Shown: one piece after another, positions 12,175 to 23,346 of the stretch
Layout of the letters: every line of letters starts with the position of its first letter
Position numbering within the stretch: position 1 is the stretch's first letter
Translations under genes and position numbers: made by a program
From: Symbiodinium kawagutii
Lineage: Eukaryota; Sar; Dinophyceae; Suessiales; Symbiodiniaceae
Length of the DNA: 64,000 nucleotides
Reading direction: 5' to 3'
Assembly: GCA_009767595.1 (NCBI GenBank)
Contig: VSDK01028034.1
Location: forward strand, 443,157 to 507,156
The notes under the pieces: model-generated
Seen by the model: only the letters and a program-made list of their open reading frames with translations
Databases searched by the model: none
What the model was told of the DNA's origin: nothing

Positions 12175-12226
12175 NNNNNNNNNNNNNNNNNNNNNNNNNN
12201 NNNNNNNNNNNNNNNNNNNNNNNNNN
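12175..12226. other. Scaffold gap (52 N)
   Basis: A run of 52 N. The left contig ends GTGCTCTTCCG and the right begins CTTCCGATGCAACG, so both edges share CTTCCG. Overlapping them gives GTGCTCTTCCGAT, which matches 13 bases of the standard Illumina adapter end (established knowledge of the adapter). Confidence 0.95.
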
Positions 12227-12336
12227 CTTCCGATGCAACGAAGTGGGTTTCCGCGAGGCCGGCGAAGGGCGGAACGGTGCTTGGGCCCGCCCGAAAAGGG
12301 CATGGTTCACCATCCATGCCTTGGGAAGCCGCCCCG
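12227..12336 (+). CDS. Candidate exon truncated by the gap
   Basis: A GC-rich island opens directly at the gap. One frame reads FRCNEVGFREAGEGRNGAW and continues to a donor-like CCCCG|GTTGATGG at 12337. Another frame is also open, so the frame is uncertain. C/A-rich DNA precedes it and G/T-rich DNA follows, the pattern seen around other islands. Product unknown. Confidence 0.35.
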
Positions 12337-12963
12337 GTTGATGGTCAGGTTGGGGTTATGTTGGATGACTGGGATGAGGTTTAGATAGGTTTTATACAGG
12401 TTTTATATCGGTATTATATAGGTTTCATATAGGTTTATGGTGGATGATTGGCTGATCATCACCCAGCAACATCCATCATCAACCATCATTTGAGCATTAC
12501 TCGGTTGAAAACGGATGGACGTCGATGGTTCATCAATCCTTGTTAAGGCTATGGATGGGTTGGAGTAAGGTGGACGACAATTGTCGGTGATGCTCAACCA
12601 TTAATCGTGGCTATTAGGGGTATGGATGGTTAATCAGGACTAGTCATGGATGATCATGTTGGGTTATTTGGATCAGTCTTGACGGGACTGGTTGATGATT
12701 GGATTATGATTGTTAAGGTGATGGTTGATGACGCTGAATCAAGGCTTGAAGTTTGCTTCATGGGAGTGACCAGTAGATGTTTAGTTCATTTCAATTCATT
12801 GATGGAATCGTAGTAAGTTGATACCATGCTGAATGATGTTTGTTGATGGTGTACACGAGGCTGTTGGTGGCTAATCATGGTCCAAACCTGATGATTAAGA
12901 ATGATCCATTCATGATCAACAATGGCGATTGATCATGAAACATCAATGATATCGGTGTAATTG

Positions 12964-13273
12964 CAGTCAACTATATTTAATCAAAACTCAGATGCCCCAA
13001 CAATGATCACCAAGGATACCAATCTATAGTCACCCATTGGTTTCTCAATCCATTGGTGATCTGATTTACAACCAATGCCTAATATATTGCAACCTATCAA
13101 CAATGTTAGTATAATCATCGTCAATCATGTTTCATCAACACTCAGATGACCTAACAATGATCACCAATGATACCGATCTATAGTCACCCATCGGTTTCTC
13201 AATCCATTGGTGATCTGATTATTAGTTCCCATTGACAACCAATGCCTACTTGGATGATCATCCCACCTAGTAA
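12964..13273 (+). repeat. 154-bp tandem duplication in a C/A-rich tract
   Basis: The blocks ACTCAGATG..CAATGATCACCAA..ATAC..TCTATAGTCACCCAT at 12986 and 13140 are near-identical for about 90 bases. They lie in the 3-prime half of the putative intron 12337-13459. Confidence 0.8.
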
Positions 13274-13370
13274 CCTTTGTTAGTAACTGCTCTAAGTAGA
13301 TTATAACCTTGATAACTAGGATATATCCATGGTTACAAACCAGTTACTAAATGGGATGATCATCCAAGTA
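13247..13370. mobile_element. 124-bp element with 19-bp perfect inverted ends
   Basis: TACTTGGATGATCATCCCA at the left end is exactly inverted at the right end (TGGGATGATCATCCAAGTA). Inside these, CTAGTAAC and GTTACTA extend the pairing. The size fits a MITE. No second copy was found in the window. Confidence 0.7.
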
Positions 13371-13459
13371 TTCGTTTATCAACCAATCTCAGCCTAAGCT
13401 ATCACGGTAACCAGCCTCCAGTCGACCCCTTCAGCCGTCACTGGCTTCGATGTGGCCAG

Positions 13460-13512
13460 GCGGACATCCGAGCCATCTGCGACATCGGCAACTCGTCCAA
13501 GGCGTGTGGCTG
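13460..13512 (+). CDS. Candidate 53-bp exon
   Basis: The acceptor-like GATGTGGCCAG precedes a GC-rich stretch (ADIRAICDIGNSSKACG in one frame, RQLVQGVW in another), followed by donor-like GGCTG|GTGGTGAT. It would pair with the exon ending at 12336 across a 1,123-bp intron. No family is recognisable at this length. Confidence 0.3.
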
Positions 13513-13679
13513 GTGGTGATGGAATGGCTGGCAGGTTTGAACCCAGGGCTTGGTATTTCTGGTTATTAAAACAAAACACCAATGCGATAGACAACTGGTT
13601 GGTGGTTTTGAACCTGCCAACTGGTTATCTAACTGGTTATAACCACCCAACTGGTTGTTCAAACAAGACACCCAGATAG

Positions 13680-14221
13680 AACCTCCGGCAACAGACAATC
13701 ATGTCCGGCATGTTTTTTTTTGATGCGGGAACAATCTGGATAAGGGACGCCAGCGAGGTTTTCATCGATTCCGCAGTTTGGAGAAGTGTGCTTGCTTGCC
13801 GACCAGCGGAAGAAGTCTTGGATGCTGCCGTCGCAGTGAACGCACTGTATGGTTCCTGAGAGGGCAAACAAATTCTTTCTATGGGCAGTTGTGCAAAATC
13901 TCTCAGGCAAATTGCATACCCTGAAGTACTTGCATACAGATTTTTGAAGATAATTCCCCATCAACCGGCGACCTTGCCTCCCATGTATTGCAAGACTACC
14001 TTTTGGAGTACGGGCAACCGAGCACCGTTCAACATCTTCACGAAGCAGGATTTCCTGCGATGCCTTGGTTGGCAACAGGACTGCGTACCAACAATGAAAG
14101 GTCTTTGAGTAACTTATCCCACTCACTTGTACAAATAGTACCCAGCAAGCCTGGGGCAACAGTTTCAAGGGGGCTCTCTTGCTGTGCCTGTGCAGCGGTT
14201 TCGAACAGGAACTACAGCTAG
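13680..14221 (+). pseudogene. Coding relic spread over three frames
   Basis: The first frame (TIWIRDASEVFIDSAVWRS) runs to TGA at 13857. The next frame (NKFFLWAVVQNLSGKLHTL) runs to TGA at 13945. The third (DLASHVLQDYLLEYGQPSTV) runs to TAG at 14219. Each change is +1, and continuity is best if one T is skipped at each TGA, leaving GAG and GAA as the next codons. About 180 codons result. A minus-strand frame (13659-14237, 192 codons) is uninterrupted but unusually cysteine-rich, so it is less likely. Product unrecognised. Pseudogene is the simplest view. Confidence 0.4.
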
Positions 14222-14229
14222 AGTGGACA

Positions 14230-15690
14230 CTAACCAACTTTCTGCTAGTTGGCGCAGGGTATTCTTGGAGCCTTAAAGATACGAGACTGGTTAATTGTTC
14301 ATGGTTGTTAATGACAGTTGGTCATGGTTGGATGGAGTGATGGTTAATGAACGCAAATGAGTTGTTTGAAAAGTATTTCTAACCACGATTTCATTTCACG
14401 GTTCATGATGACGATGGTCTCTTGATTTTTCACAGGTTGTTGCAGTGATGCTTTTTTCGATTGAGAAATGGTTCATTTTGTTTTAGGTCAATCATTAATT
14501 ATCAGTTTTTGGTTTACAACAGCATTTAGGAATTTTCAACAGGCAACAATGCCGATGCGGAGCTGAAGGGGGTTGTGATGTTTATTTTCCCATTCTTCTT
14601 CACTGGCCATCATTCCCTGCCTGTAACCATGGCCGGTCATCAAGGACCATTTTGAACTGTAGTATTTTGTTTTCACCGGCTATCATCATCCATTGCGAAT
14701 CATCTAATAATCATCATTGTAACCCAGCATTATTTAACCACCAAAAACCATCATCCTGTATTATCAACCACTTGTAACCAGTACACACTCTATTGTTAGC
14801 AAAGGTTTGGTGGATGGCGGTGCAAAGATGATGAGGCACTTCTCTGCGAAGATGGAGTCATGTTCTGGAGTGGTCACTCCATGAGGCATGTTCTGCCGAC
14901 CATCTCTGCTGCTATCACAGGTTGGAAAGGAGCAACGGGACTACTTGGGACGCTGGCATGTGGGCTTGCATCAGTCTGCTGACTATATTATTCACACGTC
15001 TTGGCAGATAAGGTGAGCGAGTCCATTTGCACAGGAGAACCTTTGTTTTCATCGGAGCTCATGGAGGAGTTTGGAAAATTCCTGGAGTCGCGAACTGCGA
15101 ACTGTCGGCATGTTAGCATGTATTTTCTCTCAATGACCAATTAGCAACACGTGTCTTAAAATGATAATCAATCATGTGTACCATAGTTTGATCAACGGTA
15201 AGACAACAAGTGTTGAACCGTTACCTCAATATTCACTCTTACAAAGCACTAGCAACATCTAGCAACAAGTATCAACCAGGTTCACCATCAATAAACCATT
15301 AGCTGATGATTACCAACAACCGTGTCATACCACCGAGTTGTTAAAAATACACACATCAGAAAGTCCATAATTTCAATATTGGATAGCCACCTGGTAAGCG
15401 AGGCTTTGAAACACGGTCATCAAGTTTCGGACAGCCCGGTAAGCGCTGCGACTTCCAGGTGGGCGTTGCAAAGTACGGTCCCGGTGGCCGCGGGGGGACC
15501 CAGTAGGTTTGCAGGTTTCTGCTGGGTTAATCAGTGGTCGAAGGGGTTTAGACATGGGTTGATTAGCTGCTTGCCAACATTGTTCATCGAGCAAAAATGA
15601 TTGTTTGTTTAAAGCATGGAAAGCTTTAGGAAGAGTTGGCGAGTGCTTTTCAACGTGTCAGTCCATTAAACTGGCGACAAAATTATGACA
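14230..15690. other. Noncoding stretch with weak coding-like patches
   Basis: 14,800-15,110 and 15,370-15,600 are moderately GC-rich with overlapping short frames on both strands but no domain or clear splice pair. The rest is TGGTTGA/ACCATCA-type DNA. Confidence 0.3.
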
Positions 15691-15699
15691 GCTAAGTGC

Positions 15700-15912
15700 A
15701 TCAGTCACGAAAATCAGTAGAGAACACAGTCGTAAGAATCAATCACCGGAAACAAAATCAGTTGAGGCATGTTGAGGCCAACAAAACCAGAAACAAAATG
15801 CACCGAAACTTAAAGAATGATTTGAAAGAAAATCAGCAGAAAACAAGAAACAGAAGAAAAAAAACAGAGATAAAAAATAGAGACAAAAAAATCATCAAAG
15901 CGCAAACATGAT
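15700..15912 (+). repeat. A-rich low-complexity tract
   Basis: Dense in AAAAC, AGAAA and AAATC words. The frame through it is nearly all Lys, Asn, Gln and Arg (RKKTEIKNRDKK), the expected by-product of A-rich DNA, so it is not called a gene. Confidence 0.6.
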
Positions 15913-15984
15913 CAAACATGAGCATTCACAAAGAAGCAGCAGAGACACTAAACATATGTGAGCGAGTCGCATGTTTGAGCAAGC

Positions 15985-16525
15985 CTGGGGGGGTGGGAAC
16001 CGCGTTTGAACCCCCCGGGACCTCCCGGTGCGTTTTGCGGATGGCTTGAACTGGCGGACGCGACGTGCAGTTGCCGCGATACTTTCACAAGTAATTGTCA
16101 TGATCGACATGTTCGACCCCCCTCACACCATGGAACAAGATGAAGGAGCCTCTCCCGGAGGATTCACCAAGGACCGTGGCAAGGAAGGCAGCATCGAGTG
16201 CATCAGCTCCGGCATCATCGGCACCGGCGAAAGCTATGAAGAAGACCGAGGTCAGCAGCACCCTCCAGAGCTTTACTTCCTCCAGACTCGTCAGAGTTAT
16301 GCTTTCCTGTCGGTGTACCGACCTTGTGCGGTCATGGTTCAATAGGACCAAGTTCGGATTCACGGCCTGCTGCCCGACCAGCGCCATGGTCTGGGCCCAG
16401 CTCGGAAAAACGTACGCGGGTGCTCAATCCTATCTTTGTCAGCTATGCCACGTTCACCACCAGCACAGCCAGTGCGATCTCTGGCACCGCGACCGCCGCC
16501 ACCACTAAAAGCACCACCAGCTAAT
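15985..16525. other. GC-rich exon-like island, strand unresolved
   Basis: About 500 bp of elevated GC with frames open on both strands (Ala/Ser-rich 16140-16508 on +, 16085-16387 on -). A Thr/Ser/Ala-rich + frame ends near 16524. On the minus strand, 16400-16510 reads as a hydrophobic Val/Ala/Leu run. No domain. It may contain one or more exons. Confidence 0.3.
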
Positions 16526-16529
16526 GAAA

Positions 16530-18500
16530 ACTGACTGACAACGAATTAACAGCTGTGGCTGATAGTTGTTATTGATGGTTGACAATTGGTGATGAGAACC
16601 AAGAATCATGGGGGATATGATATACCAACCATGCGGCCGTGGGTCTCAATCAAGCATCATAAAAAGTGGAAAAATGCGAATCCCACAAGTTCAACTCGTG
16701 TTTGATCATTTTTGGGATGTGAACAAAAAGGGTGCAGGGTAGTGACTTTATGTGACTTTCTAGAGTGACATGTTGAGGATGTTTTGTTTGATAGTCCACA
16801 TCATACATGTTACTTGATTTTTTGAGTGGTGGTTCAAAGTAATTCCATACTTGTTGACAAATTGTGATCCTCTGCCAGTCAGTAATAATTGTGTTCATGT
16901 TTATTGTATTCGTGTTCGACATTCATGTTTGGTTTCCATACGGAAAAGTGCATTATTGTTGGCCGGTGTTCATCGCACCCGTGTTTGAAATGTTTATTCT
17001 TGGAGATTTCACATGACTTAACGCTCCCATACCAAAGGTTTCCTAATATCGATGCCATGATTGTGAGTTATAAACACCTACGATTGACATTTATCAACCA
17101 TTCTTATGCATTCTTGTTGGCTGTGACTCATCATCAAACATGGTTCATGAGCTCAACATATTTCAACCATGTGTAGCCACCATTTGTCCAGTATCATGAA
17201 CTACGTTGAACATGAATGGTAGCTACAACATAAATCAATGGTTGCATCAACCATTGATCATGAATCCTGGTCAACCATCATGCAACCAACGGTATTCACT
17301 AAGAAATTCCAGCCTATCATTTCCACTTTTTGGATTTGGTTTCACACAGCTGGCACATGGGAGCCCAAGCTTTGCTACTCAGGAGTCGTGGCCACGGGTG
17401 AGAAAGGTTTGGGTTTCAAGGCGCTGGGTTTGCGCTGCAGCGCCATGGGGGTAGACACCCAGCGGGTTTCATCACTGTTCTGCAGCCAGCTATGTATGGC
17501 TGTGATTTTTTTTTGAGGTCAGCAGTCGCGGATAATTAATAGATGGTTAATTTTAAACCATTTGTGAACCAATAAGGTCAATTGTGTTTGTTGACTACCA
17601 TCAAGAAAGCGATGGTGAATAGTGATTAATTAGTCCTGAATGGTGGTTCACTTGCTGGGTTGACGAGTGGTGGACTGAATGTCAGTTCGGACTGGAATTG
17701 TGGTTCAGAATGGTGGTGGAAACAGGGATTTTCAACGTATATTGTTTTTCCCATTAGCCACCCAATGAATCTTGTTAGCTGCATTGTTTAGATTTTTTTC
17801 CGACGATTACTGTGTAATCCGACTAGCGGGTGAGGAGACCAAGCAAGTCGTAATCCTATAGATCCAACGAGAATCCTTTGGTGCTGATGTTGAGCTGCAA
17901 CTACAGCAGAATTGGGGTCATGCTCACAAATGGTTTTGGCATTCGGCTATGGGTTCCATGATCTGAGCCAACCACATTGTTTTGTGCGGCTAGGTCATGT
18001 TAGATCCAACATTAAGTTCAGCATCAAATATGTGTCTGTGGGTCAAGGACCCCTGTACTATCCCATCAATGGGTATGTGCCAAAATAATGTTATCCCCAA
18101 AATCAATGGTTTACCTGTGTAAACTTATCTGGAAATGCCTAAATGACTAGACCAAGTTGTCTTCGCCTTTGTTAGGATGGATTGTTCTGATCTATACGCA
18201 TATCTTCCTTTTAGGTACCCCAGTTCTGCAGCATGATCAGAGCTGGGACTCAAGACATGCCCCAATACAAGCTGCAAATAGCTCCATGGAACGGCCCAAG
18301 TGTTGACGCTGAGACAACCAGCCACTGTGGAACGCCATCAACACCCAACGATGGCTACGATTTCGCTGGTTACAAGGCAAGCGCATTTTGTGATTGGTTG
18401 CGGCGCAATTGAAACACAGGATTAGCAACCTGTTTTTTTTACAGCAATCTGTTACTTGAATATCTAGCTGGGTGCAGCAAGCCTTTGCAGTAAGAATGTT
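16530..18500. other. Noncoding stretch
   Basis: AT-rich with ordinary repeats of the TGGTTGA type. A modest GC rise at 17340-17480 has overlapping frames but no supporting features. Nothing else seen. Confidence 0.35.
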
Positions 18501-18510
18501 ACTTAAACCA

Positions 18511-18636
18511 TGTGGCAGTGGGTCAAAACCCTTAGTCCCCCTGGTTCCCCCATCATTAACCATTGGTTTCCCTATAGTTTTGTTGGTCAATATCCCCCAT
18601 GATCGTTGGTTGATTAACTGCTTGACCCAGCTCGCC
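18511..18636 (-). mobile_element. Dispersed repeat, family C (reversed)
   Basis: Reads TGTGGCAGTGGGTCAAAACC at the left and CTTGACCCAGCTCGCC at the right, the reverse of the copy at 53332. Open frames over it on either strand are repeat-derived. Confidence 0.65.
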
Positions 18637-18639
18637 ATA

Positions 18640-20800
18640 TCAATCACTGAATTATAGCGGTTACAAACCAACTTACCAAGCAGCTGGGAACGGTATGTTA
18701 GCAACTGCTGTTGGGTCAGCAGTTGCTTCGTTACGGGGTGAGTCCGTTAGGACTTGGATAGCTTGGGTGTGCAATTAAGGGTTGCTGGGATCACTTGGGT
18801 CATCACCCCGATGAGGTGGGTGCACTCAGCCCTATAACCATCGGTAGTAACCACGGCTGCTTGCCCGGCTTGCCCCGTCTCCAGGCCGTTTTCGCACTCA
18901 CGGACAAGCCCAAGCTCTTCTCTGGTCCTTACCGTTTGGAGTTTGCCACTTGGCACATGTGACTGGTTCGTGATTTCTTTCTGCTGCATGTACCAGAAAT
19001 TTCCTACACTTCTGGAAAGAATATATGATTATATGATGCTTGGCTTTGTTCATCAGTTGGAAAATTCAGCTGACCAAAGTGGTACTGGTCCCAAAATCTC
19101 ATATTTTTCATTCGATGGTGTACCGGTGTACGCCAAAAATGATGGTTTCCCCATACAATCTCACGCCGCACGCCTCTTGTTGTGAATATCAAACACATGT
19201 GAATCTCACACCATGTGTAAATACAAGATGATGCCCCGGTTATAAGCTAGCTAGTTTGGTAAATAAACAATGCATTCGCATTATGTTTTATATATGCCAG
19301 TACTGTCTATCTTTGTTTTAATCCAGATTAACTATATAGTCGTCATGATTTTGAGATGGTTGAATTCGTTATACACTACACCACTATGCGCAACATTTTT
19401 TTGTTCGCTGCGGTGAAGGCCGTCGTTGAAGGATGGTTTGGCACATCATCGGCTTTGGACAATTCCATGACTCAGCAAGTGGCCACCGATGCCCCTTAGA
19501 CATGAAACCAATGGGATCAGGGCCTCAACTCACAGCTACTAATCCATCAGTTGTTACCAGCTGGCTGCAGGCCTGGAAAACGAGGGACGTTGTGTCCAAA
19601 GTTCGTTGTTTTCCTATTCCAAGCGATCCTTTGTGGATAACCTGTCATGACCAGCTGACATCCTATTCCAAACGATGCTTTGTGCCTTCTACTTGCCTTT
19701 CTTTTTTCTGCCAAACAAGTTGTCTTCCAAATCAAGGTCGCTAAAACGTTTGCACGGTGCTCGCCAATCATCAACCCTCAGATTTTCATGACCATTTGTT
19801 TAATGCTGACCGGTAATCCACCAAGAATCAAACTGGACATACTGTAGTTGGTTCCACTTGGAAAGTATGCATGATCTTTTAACTTGTTCGAACTTTTCTG
19901 GAACCCATCATTGATTACGTCCTCATCTTAGTGCTTGATGAATAATCCAACATTCAAACTCCACAACTACTCTTAACCACGACAACGATGTCATCCAAAA
20001 AAACACCGAGGATGCCACGCATCCGAGCGGCATTGGCTACGTCTTACCACGCTGGGTGGAGGAGAAGGAGGAAGAACTACTGAGGCCGGGGTACCTGCTG
20101 ATAGGGGTCGATGTTGGGTGCTGGTTGTTGGGTTGGTCCTGTTGTAGGCCCGTGTTTGGATGACGGCACCACGTCAAATGCATCTTCGGGTTGGGAACTT
20201 GTGCTGGGATCTTTGTTTTGTTTTGGGGTTTCTGGTCTAGTATTCTGATGTATTCTGGTTGCCTTGGGTCAGGTGACATGTTTGGCGCCGGAACGTCTTT
20301 CTAGCTTGGCTCACCTCCTTGGCACTAGCCATGTCAAATTATCGAGTAAGATGCCGACCACCAATCCACCAGTTATTAACCTTCTATTGACCACTTTTGA
20401 CCATCTAAATCATCATCAGTCACCACTAACTACTATGATTGACCCATCAATCCACCATGATTCTTGAGGTTCTTTGTTAGTTGATCACTTGTGGTTTTGT
20501 CAAAACAAGGGACCCCCAAATCACCCTTTATATCAACCATCTATAGTAATAAACCAACCATTCTAGTTGGTATATCCATTATCATTGGCTGGTTATTCCC
20601 TTGTTAATAAGCATTCTCAACCATCAAGGGTTGTTCATGACAATTGATACTAATATCCATTGATCATATCCATTGTCGTTGGCTTGTTAATAACCAATCA
20701 ACAATAATTAGCCATTCTTAACCATCAATAAATGACCATTCTTACCCATTGATTATTCAATAAGAATTCTTAACCATCAATAAATCAACCATTTCTAGGG
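18640..20800. other. Noncoding stretch
   Basis: Short frames at 18943-19231, 19433-19744 and 20037-20279 lack domains. TCCTATTCCAA(G/A)CGAT is repeated near 19612 and 19661. A half family A element lies near 20490-20565. The final 200 bp are C/A-rich. Confidence 0.35.
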
Positions 20801-20846
20801 TCCACCCATGGTGACGGTTGAGACCTTCCTGGACTTCTCATGGCAC

Positions 20847-20904
20847 CATGGTCGCTGTGAGGCCTTCTTGGGGCTCCTTGTTGCGCTTGCCCTTGCGCCC
20901 GGAG
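20847..20904 (-). CDS. Candidate 58-bp minus-strand exon
   Basis: On the minus strand GCTTGCAG is followed by 58 bases reading SGRKGKRNKEPQEGLTATM, then a donor-like GACCATG|GTGCCATG. A competing + frame starts at ATG 20808 and reads VTVETFLDFSWHHGRC then a hydrophobic LGLLVALALAPG run before TGA. Only one of the two can be right. The basic, hydrophilic minus reading with both splice signals is preferred slightly. Confidence 0.3.
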
Positions 20905-21193
20905 CTGCAAGCGCGGCGTGAGGCCGCGCGGGTAGGGGGGGTTAGGTGTCCCAGAAATGGTGGGAGGAAGTCCATGCTAAGGGTATTATCATTGCCGGGT
21001 ATATGATTATTAGGAATTCTACTAGGTAATGGTTTTAGCCAATTATTTGTAGGATTACTTACCATAGTTATATTCTAGTTGTACAGTTGTAGGCCGAACT
21101 ACACATTCAAGTAATGGTTAACTCACGATTCACTAGTGATTCATCAATGGATGATCATCAATGGTTAATTAATCAACCAATGGTTATATCATA

Positions 21194-21300
21194 GCTGGTT
21201 GGTGGTTCCAAACATTTTGATTATTTTCACTATATAGTAATCATTAAGAATTGGTTGGTTGACTAATATTTTTCATAGGGGTGGTTCAACCACCAGCCAG
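21194..21300. mobile_element. MITE-like element, family B
   Basis: A 107-bp element from CTGGTTGGTGGTTCCAAAC to GTGGTTCAACCACCAGCCAG, with clear inverted ends and the interior TTGGTTGGTTGACTAATATT. Among the best preserved copies. Confidence 0.75.
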
Positions 21301-21938
21301 TTATCATATACCCGGATCATCATATAATATACCCTTATAATCCAGGCATAGAATTTAGGTATCAGTATATGATAATTCCATGCATATTATATACTGATGC
21401 TGTAGATCATATAAATTTGGAGGGCCCACCTGTGTCGTTGTTTGGCATGGAACTAGTAAAACCAGGTCGTTCTACCCGCCATTTGCCAGGTCGTTAATCC
21501 GATAACCAACAACTGGAGCTGGTTACAGGCCACACCCTGTACCATCCATGGCGCCACCCTGCAGTGACCAGGAACTCTTTCGTCGTTTAGCCGAAGCCTT
21601 GCCACCTTCGCTGCTGCTCTTCATGAAGAAACTACAGGAGGTAGCGAAGGGGTGCAGAAAAGGGGTGGTTGAAGTTGAAGTTGGTTGAAGTTGGTTGAGA
21701 TATTTGATAGAAAATGGGAGAAATTGGATCAAGTTGGTTGAGATGTTTGGTTGTGAATGGGAGAAGGTATCTAAAAAGGGTGAAATGTTTGATTGAATTC
21801 AAGATGGTAGTCACCCAGCAAACATATTTCAGTTCAACAGCTTCAAGCTCGTGTGCACCATTATTCGGGATCTATCAACTCATGCGATATGTTGTTTCTG
21901 TTCCTTGCACCTAACTATCCCAAACCTAGCCTCTTTTG

Positions 21939-22122
21939 GCCACATGAAAACATTGCATCAGCCAAATATAGCTGATAATCTTGTTGGTGGATCAAAGAAG
22001 CCTTTTGTGGCCAAATGAAAACCTTGCATGAGCCAAATGATGCTGATATTTCTGTTGGTGGATCAAGTAAGCCTCTATTGGCCAAATGAAAGCATTGCAG
22101 GAGCCAAATGCTTTTAATAGCC
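21939..22122 (+). repeat. 71-bp tandem array, about 2.6 copies
   Basis: GCCA(A/C)ATGAAA..CATTGCA starts at 21939, 22010 and 22081, a constant 71-bp spacing, with TTGTTGGTGGATCAA between. The period is not a multiple of three, so frames through it are not conserved as protein. Confidence 0.85.
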
Positions 22123-22687
22123 TTTCCCAGCAAGAGACATTGCAGCCAACATGTCTTGCACATTTTTGAATTCCACCACATGCTTTTAGTAGCATCCCAA
22201 ACACATCAAAAGCTTGTATTAGCTTAGAAACAGTTGGGAAATTCATGCATCCACATGAAAATTGTCGACAACAAAGAAATCATTGGTTTGTTGTCATTTA
22301 CAACATGTCTTTTTTGGAATTTCCAGCCCAACATATTAAGTGGACATGAGTAACATGACTTTGAAATTTGCTGGCAATGAAGTTTTACCAGCTGCAAAAT
22401 CAAAAAAATCAAAGAATAGAAAGCAAACATATTTTTTTATCGGTACCTTCTAATTTCATAACATTACTAATTGGTTAGCTAGTTTATCTATTGGTTAATT
22501 AAGTATTAACTAATTGAAATAAAAATAAATCACAATGAAACAATTAACTAATTTTTATTTAATGATTTTAATTGAGCCAATGAGATTAATGCAATTAGAA
22601 TATGTCAGTAATGAGTCATAAATACTTAATAAGACATTAAATAGACATCTTAATCATAGTAACCTACTAATTAATCAAAGCCCGAGC

Positions 22688-22897
22688 TCATCGAAGTAGT
22701 GGTTTTGCTGTCTTATATCGATGCAAGCGCAGCAATGCTTGTTGATCCATGGTTGGCTGGGAGGTGACAGTAAGAATCAATGCGTCCAGATGTTCACCTG
22801 CATTGTGCCATGCCCGAGTTCTGATTGGGTCAATGGTCAATAAACCATATGATTCCACCACCCACTTACATTGATCACAAACCACTTTGAACGCACA
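22688..22897 (-). CDS. Candidate terminal exon, unknown protein
   Basis: After a minus-strand acceptor-like TGTACAG at 22898, a frame of about 69 codons runs to TGA. It begins CAFKVVCDQCKWVVESYG and continues with TIDPIRTRAWHNAGEHLD. Three cysteines near the start (C-x5-C-x2-C) could bind metal, but no family was recognised. It may join the reading frame at 23031-23190 across a roughly 130-bp intron. Confidence 0.4.
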   Translation of the reverse strand, partial: CAFKVVCDQCKWVVESYGLLTIDPIRTRAWHNAGEHLDALILTVTSQPTMDQQALLRLHRYKTAKPLLR

Positions 22898-23030
22898 CTG
22901 TACATGTTTACATCACCTTGCACCTAGAAAATCAAAACATGATTACATCCATGAGAGTGTACCATACCATGATAATACTTGATGACCATGTTTTATCCAT
23001 GGTGCTCCCTGGTTGTGGTACACCCTTACA

Positions 23031-23190
23031 TCAATGAGAGTAGACGCCAGCGAGTACCACAACAAAGGAGGTCCACATCGGCACATGTTCACAGGTCTCT
23101 GTCCGTGGAGAAGTCTTGGGAGGTGCCTGACCGGTGGTGAAGGCATGGCAGTCGTTGATAACCAACCAGCGGATGAGTTTTTGTAGTTCA
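23031..23190 (-). CDS. Candidate upstream exon on the minus strand
   Basis: The minus strand reads LQKLIRWLVINDCHAF and then CEHVPMWTSFVVVLAGVY before a stop. An overlapping frame over 22943-23191 is also open. No acceptor was clear. It is called only because of its amino-acid composition and position upstream of the 22.7-kb exon on the same strand. Confidence 0.28.
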
Positions 23191-23346
23191 AAATTCAAAA
23201 TTAGTGACATTAACCAGAATGTATAGCAAATCATAGTAACATATAGTAGGTTATAGTAAGCTATAGTACTGGGTAGTTGACCCTACTCGTCCCATCACAC
23301 CGAAAGTCGTCCCAATCACGGTGTGCCTTGCGGAAGTAGTTCAATA

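Noticed and set aside
13659..14237. A 192-codon uninterrupted minus-strand frame
   Set aside because: High Cys and an unconvincing residue mix. The + strand, though broken, reads more like protein. It cannot be fully excluded.
15696..15911. A 71-codon very basic frame
   Set aside because: It is translation of an A-rich low-complexity tract (Lys/Asn/Gln/Arg).
16003..16025. A tRNA-like T arm (GTTTGAACCCCCC)
   Set aside because: Neither strand gives a 5-bp stem with a 7-base loop or a matching D arm or acceptor stem.
18237..18704. A 155-codon minus-strand frame
   Set aside because: It crosses a family C repeat, and its composition changes there. No domain.
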